From the NCBI GenBank assembly GCA_021107695.1, contig JAIOSI010000291.1:1-6420 (forward strand): a stretch of DNA of 6,420 nucleotides, given 5' to 3'. Every line of letters starts with the position of its first letter. The stretch's first letter is position 1. Under the pieces are notes generated by a model. That model made no database searches. It saw only the letters and a program-made list of their open reading frames with translations, and was not told where the DNA came from. The position numbers and the translations under genes are program-made. Shown piece after piece: positions 1-6,420 of the stretch. Source of the DNA: a bacterium (GTDB lineage: Bacteria; RBG-13-66-14).

Positions 1-8
1 AACGACTT

Positions 9-127
9 GTAGGGGTACGGCATGCCGTGCCCTATCATCATTTCTTACGAGGGGTGGGCCTAATCCATGTGGATTGGTGTCCGCCCTTTCCTGATTAGAC
101 AAAGGGCGCAGCACACTGTGCCCCTAC
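9..127. repeat. MITE-like fold-back element with TA-flanked terminal inverted repeats
   Basis: The ends are inverted repeats. GTAGGGG at 9-15 is the exact reverse complement of CCCCTAC at 121-127. Extending inward to 24 nt (9-32 against 104-127) gives 18 of 24 matches, and by hand all six differences are transitions. The middle is also self-complementary: AATCCA (62-67) pairs with TGGATT (70-75), and 49-59 pairs imperfectly with 79-89, so the whole unit can fold as one long hairpin. The left end is itself nearly palindromic around GCATGC (11-33), and the right end forms GGGCGCAG/CTGTGCCC with a CACA loop (104-123). Both ends carry TA next to GGGG/CCCC (10-11 and 125-126). That would fit a TA target duplication as made by IS630/Tc1-type transposases, though this is inference. 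No coding capacity is credible inside it. Confidence 0.6.
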
Positions 128-164
128 GTAAAATCTGTGGAACTTATACTCAACGCAAGGTGTT

Positions 165-217
165 CTGGGCGAAACCCAGTTCTGTGGTGCAGCGCACCAC
201 GCTGCTGTGGGGGCAGC
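165..217. repeat. Cluster of GC-rich hairpins with competing pairings
   Basis: CTGGG (165-169) pairs with CCCAG (175-179) across a CGAAA loop. GTGGTGC (184-190) pairs perfectly with GCACCAC (194-200) across three bases. An alternative 6-bp stem, GCAGCG (189-194) with CGCTGC (200-205), overlaps the second hairpin and excludes it. GCTGC (201-205) can instead pair with GCAGC (213-217), competing with the next hairpin at 212-231. Such a chain could be a REP-like extragenic repeat, or a leader structure if transcription starts upstream of it. The sequence does not decide between these. The rest of positions 1-319 holds only the repeat at 9-127 and the regulatory candidates listed here. Confidence 0.45.
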
Positions 218-240
218 CTCCTGTGGCTGCCTTAAATCTA
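210..240 (+). terminator. Weak terminator-like hairpin upstream of the operon
   Basis: GGCAGCC (212-218) pairs perfectly with GGCTGCC (225-231) around the loop TCCTGT, and two G-T wobbles can extend the base (210-211 with 232-233). The sequence after it, TTAAATCTATT, is AT-rich but has no clean T run, so an intrinsic terminator is only possible. It could end transcription arriving from the left, or belong to the preceding hairpin cluster. Confidence 0.25.
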
Positions 241-270
241 TTCAACACGACATCCGCCGTCGTCCCTCTG

Positions 271-279
271 TGCTATACT
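271..279 (+). promoter_or_regulatory. Candidate extended -10 promoter for the operon
   Basis: TGC followed by TATACT matches the extended -10 pattern (TGn then TATAAT, five of six bases). It lies about 40 bases upstream of the first start codon. Transcription would begin near 286 and leave a leader of roughly 35 bases ending in the ribosome site. No good -35 box is visible at the usual spacing, so this rests on the -10 alone. No clear operator palindrome is seen between it and the gene. Confidence 0.35.
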
Positions 280-309
280 GGCTCTACTTGATGTGCATAA
301 CCTATTCTC

Positions 310-314
310 AGGAG
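310..314 (+). promoter_or_regulatory. Shine-Dalgarno site that sets the methylase start
   Basis: AGGAG lies five bases before the ATG at 320. An in-frame ATG at 293 would add nine residues (MHNLFSGDI) but has no purine-rich site at a suitable distance, so the start at 320 is preferred. Confidence 0.75.
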
Positions 315-319
315 ATATC

Positions 320-3300
320 ATGGAAGATCAAAAACTGATTGCCTATATTATGGAACTGTTTGGGAATAGCAAGCAGTCGAACCGTCTTCGGAGCCTCTTC
401 AGTCAGCTCAACTATGAGGCCTTCAATCAGGCTATCAATGAAGAACGATGGGACAGTGCATTTGCCAAAGATCAGCTCCTGAGAGCCAGCATCATCAATC
501 AGCGAGATGAGTTTAAGATTATCCACGCTGTGATAGCTTTGAAGAAACGGTACGGTCGAGATTATCTTCCCCGCTCGGCGCAGCGAGAAATTATCGGGCA
601 GCTTCAGAACGACTATCCTTACTCCCTGATCGTTTTCTCGGACAAAGAGGAGCGGTTCTACGACTTCTGTAACCTCAAGCTGCTTGTTACCGAAGATGGT
701 GAGAAGCGAACCACCCAGTTGCTGCGACGGATTCACATCGAGACAGGCTCTCCCAAGCGTACAGCGGTGGAGCGGCTGGCTTTACTAAAAGCAGATAGTG
801 ATAACTTCTTCGAGCTTAACGAACAGCATAACAAAGCCTTTGACGTGGATGCGGTTACCAAAGAGTTCTACAAGAAGTACGAGGGGCTGTACAAACGCCT
901 CGTTGGCGGTGTTCTCCTGACCTCTAACCGCGCATACTTCGGCAAGCTCGATAAGAAGCAACAGTCCAGCTTTGCTCAACGGCTTCTTGGTCGAGTGATG
1001 TTTCTCTACTTCCTCCAGCGTAAGGGCTGGCTTGGCGACAGGCAGGATTTTCTCATCAAGGAGTTCCAGCGAATAAGAGACGGTGGCAGCTTCTATCGTG
1101 ATGTGCTGGAGACCATCTGGTTTAGGTGCCTGAACACGCCGGAGGGCGAGCGAGACAAATCTCTTCTGCCCAAAGAGTATCAGAGCGTCCCCTACCTCAA
1201 CGGTGGGTTGTTCGAGCCTAAGTACAACTACGACGGCGGCGATATGTTGCCCATTGACAACAGCTTCTTCTCCACGGACAAGTACAGTCAGGGCGAAGGT
1301 GAAGGTGTGCTGGACATCTTCAACAGCTACAACTTTACCATCGAGGAATCCAGCCCGCTGGAGCAGGAGGTTGCCGTTGATCCGGAGATGCTCGGTAAAG
1401 TGCTGGAAAATCTGCTAGAAGTCGAGCAGCGCAAGACCGACGGGGTCTATTACACTCCCCGCCCGATAGTGGACTTTATGTGTCGGGAGAGCCTCCTCGG
1501 TCATCTTGCCGACGACACCTCCCTGGACAGAGAGAAGCTGGAGCAGCTCTTCAAATCCGACCTGTTGGCAAAGGCCGAGTGGGCTGAGCGGCAGGGGCAG
1601 TCCCTAGACTACGACCTCACCCCCCGCGAGGCAAAACAGGTTATCGAGTCTCTTGAGCAGGTGAAGGTACTCGATCCGGCTATCGGCTCCGGTGCCTTTC
1701 CTCTGGGGATGATGCACTCGTTGATGCAGGTTCATCGGGCGGCGCACCTGATTCGGGGTAGTCGGCTCAAGCCGGATTCCTCGGATGCCGCCGACCTCAA
1801 GCAGCGGATAATCGCCAAAAACCTCTACGGCACCGACATCAACCCCACTGCAATTGAGGTCGCCCGGCTGCGGCTCTGGCTTTCCCTGGTTGTTGACCAG
1901 CAGAGCCTTGCCCACGTTGAGCCGCTGCCCAACCTCGACTTCAAGTTCATGGCGGGGGATTCCCTCATCGAGGAGATTGAGGGCGTTCCGGTCTATCCGG
2001 TTGCCGGCGGTGAGCAGGGTGAGCTACACATCAACTCCCAGCTTCAGGCGGTTCAGGCAAAGCTCATCAAGTTGGAGCAGAGCTTCTTCCGCACCCACAA
2101 CAGCGCGGAGCGCAAGCGGCTGGAGGCTGACATTCACGCCACGGTTCACGAGGTCATCGAGGCGATTGTTGACCAGTCCCTCCGCCGCATTGCCCATGAG
2201 AGCAAGACGGTGCAGCTTGCCCTGGCGAAGAGGAGTACCAAGAAGCTGCAAGAACGCCAGCAGCAGCTGATCTCTGCCGAGGCGAAGCTGCGGGGGCTGC
2301 TAAGTCAGGCTCTCAATCCGGAACAGCCGCTGCCGTTCTTCCCCTTCCGGTTGTTCTTTGGTGAGGCGTGGGCGGACGACCGCAAGGGCTTTGACATCGT
2401 CATCGCCAACCCGCCCTACGTGCGGCAGGAGAGCTTCAGTGCAGAGTACAAAGCCCAGCTTCAGACCCATTATGACGCAGTCTATACCAAGACCTGCGAC
2501 ATCTACGTGCCGTTCTATAAGCGGGGGTTCGAGCTTCTCCGCCCCGGTGGCTACCTCAGCTTCATCTCCAGCGGAACCTACGCCCGTACCGGCTTTGGGA
2601 AGAAGCTCCGGGGCTGGCTGCGGGATAACACCACGCTGCTGAGTTGGCTGGACTTCGGCGACCTGCAACCCTTTGAGGGGCAGACCACCTATCCGGTGGT
2701 TCCGGTGATTAAGAACGCCAAAGCCCCGGCGGGACACGCTTTGCGCTACTACCAGCTACCCGACCTGAACATGGACGGTCTCTCCGCGAAGGTCGCAGCG
2801 GGCAGCCACGAGGTGGTTCAGGCTGATCTTGCCGACGACGGTTATCGGTTCTTAAAGCCCGAAGTGAAGGCGGTTTTTGATAAGATAGTGGCTGCGGGTA
2901 AGCCGCTGAAGGAGGTCGTCGGGGAAATCTACCGTGGTGTACTGACCGGACTCAACGAAGCGTTTATCGTCGATGGACCGACCAAGGACAGGCTGATTGC
3001 CGAAGACCCGACCTCCGAGGAAGTGCTGAAGGCGCTGCTGATGGGCAGAGACCTGAAGCCCTGGCGGTATGACTTCCAGGACAGGTGGTTGGTCTTCACC
3101 CGTCAGGGGATTGACATCGATGCCTATCCGGCTATTAAGCGGCATCTGGAGCAGTACAAAGAGCGACTGATGCCCAGACCCAAAGGAGCGGTAAAGGCTG
3201 GGTGGAAAGGGCGCAAGCCAGGCAGCTATGAGTGGTACGAGATTCAGGATACAGTAGCTTACTACAAAGCCTTTGAAGGACCGAAGGTGATGTGGGCGCA

Positions 3301-3688
3301 CTTCCAGCGTGAGCCTAAGTTCATGTACGATGAGGCAGGGATGTACTGCAACGATAAAGCCTACATTCTGCCTACGGATAAGAAGCAGCTTATCTCCCTC
3401 CTTAACAGCAACCTGATGTGGCTATATATCATTACAATCTGCCCAGAGAAACGGGGTAAGACATTTGAAGTTCGAATCATCTACTCGGAGAACTTCCCCA
3501 TCTCGGAGAAGGCACTGAACGACGAAAAGTTCATCGCCCAAGCCCTTATTAGCCAGGAAGAACCAACGGCTGAGAACCTGAAGAAACTCAACGACATTGT
3601 CTATTCCCTCTACGGGCTGAACGCCTCCGAGCAGGCGATCATCGAACGAGAGATAGAGTCCCTGGCAAGCAAACGAGAAGGAAGCTAA
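320..3688 (+). CDS. Eco57I/PglX-type adenine-N6 DNA methyltransferase with TaqI_C-like target-recognition region
   Basis: Predicted to transfer a methyl group from SAM to adenine N6 at a specific DNA site. It has 1122 residues, counted from the ATG at 320. Residues 1-240 form a long N-terminal region typical of large Eco57I-type enzymes (AFDVDAVTKEF at 173-183, RLLGRVMFLYFLQRKGWL at 221-238), with PYLNGGLFEP at 291-300. The catalytic core follows in gamma order: DGVYYTP at 374-380; motif I DPAIGSGAF at 452-460; motif II acidic residue D506 in YGTDINP; AGDSL at 545-549; catalytic NPPY at 697-700. A charged, helix-rich, probably coiled-coil insert lies at about 571-670, before NPPY. The C-terminal part resembles TaqI_C specificity domains: IYRGVLTGLNEAF at 870-882 and GRDLKPW at 909-915. 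No canonical PD-(D/E)XK nuclease motif is seen near the N-terminus, so a self-contained Type IIG enzyme is not supported. It is the first gene of an operon with the PLD-helicase, which overlaps its stop codon. Methyltransferase assignment is firm. The system type (Type IIG-like, BREX PglX-like or DISARM DrmMI-like) is uncertain. Confidence 0.93.
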   Translation: MEDQKLIAYIMELFGNSKQSNRLRSLFSQLNYEAFNQAINEERWDSAFAKDQLLRASIINQRDEFKIIHAVIALKKRYGRDYLPRSAQREIIGQLQNDYPYSLIVFSDKEERFYDFCNLKLLVTEDGEKRTTQLLRRIHIETGSPKRTAVERLALLKADSDNFFELNEQHNKAFDVDAVTKEFYKKYEGLYKRLVGGVLLTSNRAYFGKLDKKQQSSFAQRLLGRVMFLYFLQRKGWLGDRQDFLIKEFQRIRDGGSFYRDVLETIWFRCLNTPEGERDKSLLPKEYQSVPYLNGGLFEPKYNYDGGDMLPIDNSFFSTDKYSQGEGEGVLDIFNSYNFTIEESSPLEQEVAVDPEMLGKVLENLLEVEQRKTDGVYYTPRPIVDFMCRESLLGHLADDTSLDREKLEQLFKSDLLAKAEWAERQGQSLDYDLTPREAKQVIESLEQVKVLDPAIGSGAFPLGMMHSLMQVHRAAHLIRGSRLKPDSSDAADLKQRIIAKNLYGTDINPTAIEVARLRLWLSLVVDQQSLAHVEPLPNLDFKFMAGDSLIEEIEGVPVYPVAGGEQGELHINSQLQAVQAKLIKLEQSFFRTHNSAERKRLEADIHATVHEVIEAIVDQSLRRIAHESKTVQLALAKRSTKKLQERQQQLISAEAKLRGLLSQALNPEQPLPFFPFRLFFGEAWADDRKGFDIVIANPPYVRQESFSAEYKAQLQTHYDAVYTKTCDIYVPFYKRGFELLRPGGYLSFISSGTYARTGFGKKLRGWLRDNTTLLSWLDFGDLQPFEGQTTYPVVPVIKNAKAPAGHALRYYQLPDLNMDGLSAKVAAGSHEVVQADLADDGYRFLKPEVKAVFDKIVAAGKPLKEVVGEIYRGVLTGLNEAFIVDGPTKDRLIAEDPTSEEVLKALLMGRDLKPWRYDFQDRWLVFTRQGIDIDAYPAIKRHLEQYKERLMPRPKGAVKAGWKGRKPGSYEWYEIQDTVAYYKAFEGPKVMWAHFQREPKFMYDEAGMYCNDKAYILPTDKKQLISLLNSNLMWLYIITICPEKRGKTFEVRIIYSENFPISEKALNDEKFIAQALISQEEPTAENLKKLNDIVYSLYGLNASEQAIIEREIESLASKREGS

Positions 3689-3690
3689 TG
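3678..3690 (+). promoter_or_regulatory. Ribosome site and TAATG stop/start overlap coupling the two genes
   Basis: AAGGAAG (3678-3684) sits within the end of the methylase gene, a few bases before the ATG at 3688. The methylase stop TAA (3686-3688) shares its last A with that ATG. This arrangement usually gives translational coupling and stoichiometric expression, and no room is left for a separate promoter or terminator. Confidence 0.7.
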
Positions 3691-6420
3691 ACCGAGCCAA
3701 CCTACATTATCGACAACTCGCCGGGCAACCTCCTCGCCGACTACCTCTGCGAGGAACTCAGCCACGCCAAACACGCCCGCTTCGCCGTCGGCTATCTCTA
3801 CCTCTCCGGGTTGCAAAAGCTCAAAGACCAGCTTGCCCACCTGGACAAACTGGAGCTGGTCATCGGCGCGCAGACCGACCAAGAGACGAAACAGGGGCTG
3901 AAGTTCGCTCACTCCGATCAGCAGCTGATGACCCCGGACCAGAGCCAGGAATCCGCCGACGAGCTGTCGGCAAGCATCGCTACCCAGCTAAACACCGAAG
4001 AGCCAGAGGGTGAGCTGCGCACAACCCTGAACCTGCTAAAGCAGATGAAGCAGGAAGGACGGCTGGAGGTGCGGATGTACACGAAGGGCCGCCTCCACGC
4101 CAAGGCGTACCTGCTGCTACAGCAGCGGGACGAACGCGCCGTGGTCGGGTCGAGCAACCTGACGGCATCAGGCTTCGTCAACAACCGCGAGCTGAACACA
4201 ATCACGAAGAACGAGCTGGAGGTAAAAGAGCTGAAGAGCTGGTTCGACCAGCTCTGGGAAGAGTCCGACGACTTCGACGAGGAGCTGTTCCAGGTGATCG
4301 AGCATTCACCGATGATGATGAAGCCGCTCACCCCCTACGAAATGTACCTGCGAATCTGCTTTGAGATGGTGGGCGACCAGCTCGACGAAAACGCCGAAAG
4401 GAACGTACGACGGCTGGAAGGCGGCATCTTCGATAAACTGGCAGAGTTCCAGCGCATGGCAATGCTCCAGGCAATTCTGAACTGCCGGGAGTACGGCGGC
4501 ACGCTGATCGCCGATGTGGTCGGGCTGGGCAAGACCTACATCGGGCTGGGACTGCTGAGGTTCTTCCAGGAGTTCGAAGACAAAATCCCCCTGGTCATCT
4601 GCCCGGCAGGACTAAAGAAAATGTGGGAAGAGAAGTTCGCCGAATATGGCATCCGAGGCAGCGTGGTCTCAATGGGAATGCTGAGTAAGGACGGACTGCC
4701 CGACGAGCTAAAAGGTGGAAACGAATGGGCAGAGGTCGTGCTGATCGACGAAAGCCACAACTTCCGCAACAGTGGCACGAAGCGATACGAGCTGCTGACC
4801 GAACAGTTCCTCGCCGACCCCAACGCCGACAGCTCCTTTGGAGGAGGACGGCGGAAGCGGTTCATCATCCAGCTAAGTGCCACGCCGTACAACAATCAGC
4901 TGCCAGACATCTACAACCAGCTGCGGATGTTTATCCCCGAGGTAGAGCCACCGGGCGGTGCAAGGGAGGAGCTGGCGAAGCTGGAGGACTTCTTCCCCAA
5001 ACCGGTGATGGAGCCAGCAGAGGATGCCACCCCCGAAGAGAAGAAGAAGCGGCAGGAGTATCTGGAGATAATCGAAAAAACGAAGGAGCTGCTGGGGCAT
5101 GTGATGATCCGTCGCCTGCGGGTTCATGTGCAGAAGTATTACTCCGGGGCAACTATCAACGGCAAGCCGCTGGAGTTCCCGAAGCGAGAGCTGGAGAATA
5201 TCCGCTATCATCTCGACAGCAGCGAGGGACACGAGGAGTTGTATCGGGATGTGGTAGGGCTGATCCCCCGGGACGGTAACAGTGTGGATAAGCTGACCTT
5301 CGCCCGCTACAGCCTGGCGAGTTACCTGAAGCCGGAGGTCGAGGAGAAGACGGTTTACGAAGGACTGAACAAGGTCGGCGACAGCCTCCGAGGACTAATG
5401 CGGGTGAACCTCTACAAACGACTGGAGTCCAGTATCTTCGCCCTTCGCAAGACCCTGAAACGACAGGTGCGGGGACATGAGATATTCCTCGATGGACTAA
5501 ACAACGGCTTCATTCTCTCCGGCGAGATTCTCTCCAACGCCATCTACGAAGAAGATGCCGATCTGGACACCCTGATGGAGAAAGAAAAGTATGCCGAACA
5601 GCTGCAGAAATACCCCGTCGAGGGATTCCGGCAAGAGGAGCTGGAACAGGACATCAGCAACGATCTGAGGATACTGCGCAGTCTTAACGCCCAGGCGGAG
5701 CAGCTGGATGATGACGAAGACCCAAAGCTGGCTAGGCTTGAGGAATTGATTCGTGAAGCACAACAGAAGAACGAGAAGCTGCTGATCTTCTCGGAGTTCG
5801 CCGACACCGTGGATGGTTTGTATCGGCACTTTACAAACCGACCGGGACATGATGGACTGGGGCGTTGCACCTCGGCAACAAAGAATGTGGGCGATGTACT
5901 CCGCCGCTTTGCCCCAAAGGCGAATAACCAGCCTGCACCAGATAAACCGATTGAGATCCTCTTCGCCAGCGATGTCCTGAGCGAAGGACTGAACCTGCAG
6001 GACTGCAATCAGGTAATCAACTTCGACCTGCACTGGAATCCGGTACGGCTTATCCAGCGACTGGGACGGATTGAGCGCATCGGAACCGAGCATTCAACGA
6101 TTTATGCAAAGAACTTCCTCACCGTCCTGGGCGGAGAGGAAGGCTTTAAACTCGTTGATATTCTGCGCCATCGGATCGAAGAGATGAAGCGAGTTCTAGG
6201 GATGACAAATCGTGTCCTCACCGAGCAGGATATGTTTAACGATAAAGCGGTTTATGCGATTTATGATGAACGGGATATGGAGCAACTGCAAAATATGGAA
6301 GGCAGTATAATGGGCTTTACTCTGCCCAGTGAGCAGGCGACAGGCGAGCTGCAACGCCTGCGCCGTGAGAAGCCCGACATCTATAAACGAATTAAAGAAC
6401 TACCCACCGGAGTGAGGAGC
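3688..6420 (+). CDS. PLD-nuclease/SNF2-like helicase fusion, putative restriction subunit (3' end beyond window)
   Basis: Predicted DNA translocase with its own nuclease, the likely restriction partner of the upstream methylase. The frame is open from the ATG at 3688 to the window edge, giving 911 residues without a stop; the C-terminus is missing. Residues 1-200 form a phospholipase-D-type domain with H137-A-K139, GSSNLTASGF at 154-163 and NNRELN at 165-170, the pattern of PLD nucleases attached to helicases. Only one such motif is present, so a dimer would be needed for a complete active site. The SF2/SNF2 motor follows: FQ at 254-255; Walker A ADVVGLGKT at 275-283; Walker B DESH at 354-357; motif III SATP at 397-400; MIRRLR at 473-478; KRLESS at 577-582; motif IV region LLIFSEF at 698-704; motif V SDVLSEGLNLQ at 761-771; motif VI QRLGRIERIG at 790-799 with its arginine finger. 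Residues 600-695 are charged and probably coiled coil. Helicase motifs are complete, so it should be active. The cleavage role is inferred from the domain and the neighbour. A stand-alone repair or remodelling helicase is less likely given the coupling to a methylase. Confidence 0.93.
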   Translation, partial: MTEPTYIIDNSPGNLLADYLCEELSHAKHARFAVGYLYLSGLQKLKDQLAHLDKLELVIGAQTDQETKQGLKFAHSDQQLMTPDQSQESADELSASIATQLNTEEPEGELRTTLNLLKQMKQEGRLEVRMYTKGRLHAKAYLLLQQRDERAVVGSSNLTASGFVNNRELNTITKNELEVKELKSWFDQLWEESDDFDEELFQVIEHSPMMMKPLTPYEMYLRICFEMVGDQLDENAERNVRRLEGGIFDKLAEFQRMAMLQAILNCREYGGTLIADVVGLGKTYIGLGLLRFFQEFEDKIPLVICPAGLKKMWEEKFAEYGIRGSVVSMGMLSKDGLPDELKGGNEWAEVVLIDESHNFRNSGTKRYELLTEQFLADPNADSSFGGGRRKRFIIQLSATPYNNQLPDIYNQLRMFIPEVEPPGGAREELAKLEDFFPKPVMEPAEDATPEEKKKRQEYLEIIEKTKELLGHVMIRRLRVHVQKYYSGATINGKPLEFPKRELENIRYHLDSSEGHEELYRDVVGLIPRDGNSVDKLTFARYSLASYLKPEVEEKTVYEGLNKVGDSLRGLMRVNLYKRLESSIFALRKTLKRQVRGHEIFLDGLNNGFILSGEILSNAIYEEDADLDTLMEKEKYAEQLQKYPVEGFRQEELEQDISNDLRILRSLNAQAEQLDDDEDPKLARLEELIREAQQKNEKLLIFSEFADTVDGLYRHFTNRPGHDGLGRCTSATKNVGDVLRRFAPKANNQPAPDKPIEILFASDVLSEGLNLQDCNQVINFDLHWNPVRLIQRLGRIERIGTEHSTIYAKNFLTVLGGEEGFKLVDILRHRIEEMKRVLGMTNRVLTEQDMFNDKAVYAIYDERDMEQLQNMEGSIMGFTLPSEQATGELQRLRREKPDIYKRIKELPTGVRS

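Noticed and set aside
67..291. 74-residue forward reading frame
   Set aside because: It runs through the fold-back repeat and all the GC-rich hairpins, has no ribosome site, and its composition does not look like a folded protein.
1..300. CRISPR array or tRNA in the upstream repeats
   Set aside because: The repeats are inverted, not regularly spaced direct repeats, and no cloverleaf with T-loop or acceptor stem could be drawn.
293..319. Upstream in-frame ATG as the methylase start
   Set aside because: There is no Shine-Dalgarno site before it, while AGGAG sits five bases before the ATG at 320.
308..736. 142-residue reverse-strand frame over the methylase start
   Set aside because: It covers the methylase ribosome site and N-terminus, whose translation matches large Eco57I-type enzymes. 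No separate promoter or ribosome site supports it.
4725..5279. 184-residue forward frame in another phase
   Set aside because: It lies wholly inside the helicase gene, is rich in Arg/Gly/Ala from GC bias, and has no family resemblance.
5497..6093. 198-residue reverse-strand frame
   Set aside because: It lies opposite the helicase coding region and motifs V-VI. The forward frame has the conserved motifs, so this is a shadow frame.

Overview
The window carries what looks like the front part of a two-gene, ATP-dependent restriction-modification or phage-defence operon, preceded by about 300 bases of repeat-rich, non-coding DNA. The organism is almost certainly a bacterium of medium-to-high GC: there are Shine-Dalgarno sites, a stop/start overlap between the genes, standard genetic code and many GC-ending codons. 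Nothing fixes the phylum. Short fold-back repeats ending in GTAGGGG/CCCCTAC are, from memory, common in several environmental phyla such as Chloroflexota, Cyanobacteriota and Desulfobacterota, but that is only a hint.

Layout: (1) Positions 1-292 hold no convincing gene. A 119-bp fold-back, MITE-like element lies at 9-127. A chain of GC-rich hairpins with alternative pairings lies at 165-231. A possible extended -10 promoter lies near 271-279. (2) Positions 320-3688 encode an 1122-residue Eco57I/PglX-type adenine-N6 DNA methyltransferase. It has a long N-terminal region, a complete gamma-class catalytic core (DPAIGSGAF ... NPPY) and a TaqI_C-like target-recognition region. (3) Positions 3688-6420 encode a second protein that overlaps the first gene by one base (TAATG) and runs off the right edge (911 residues visible). 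It joins an N-terminal phospholipase-D-type nuclease domain to a full SNF2-like SF2 helicase/translocase.

Inferred cooperation: the first protein would recognise and methylate a short DNA site, marking self. The second would translocate on DNA lacking the mark and cut it with its PLD domain. This distributes methylase, target recognition, motor and nuclease over two polypeptides, as Type III Mod/Res does, but from different protein families. The same functional classes occur in class 1 DISARM (adenine methylase DrmMI, SNF2 helicase DrmD, separate PLD protein DrmC). Here the PLD and the SNF2 motor are one chain. Whether this is a known DISARM-like or REBASE-type pair, or a distinct system, cannot be decided without searches and the sequence to the right.
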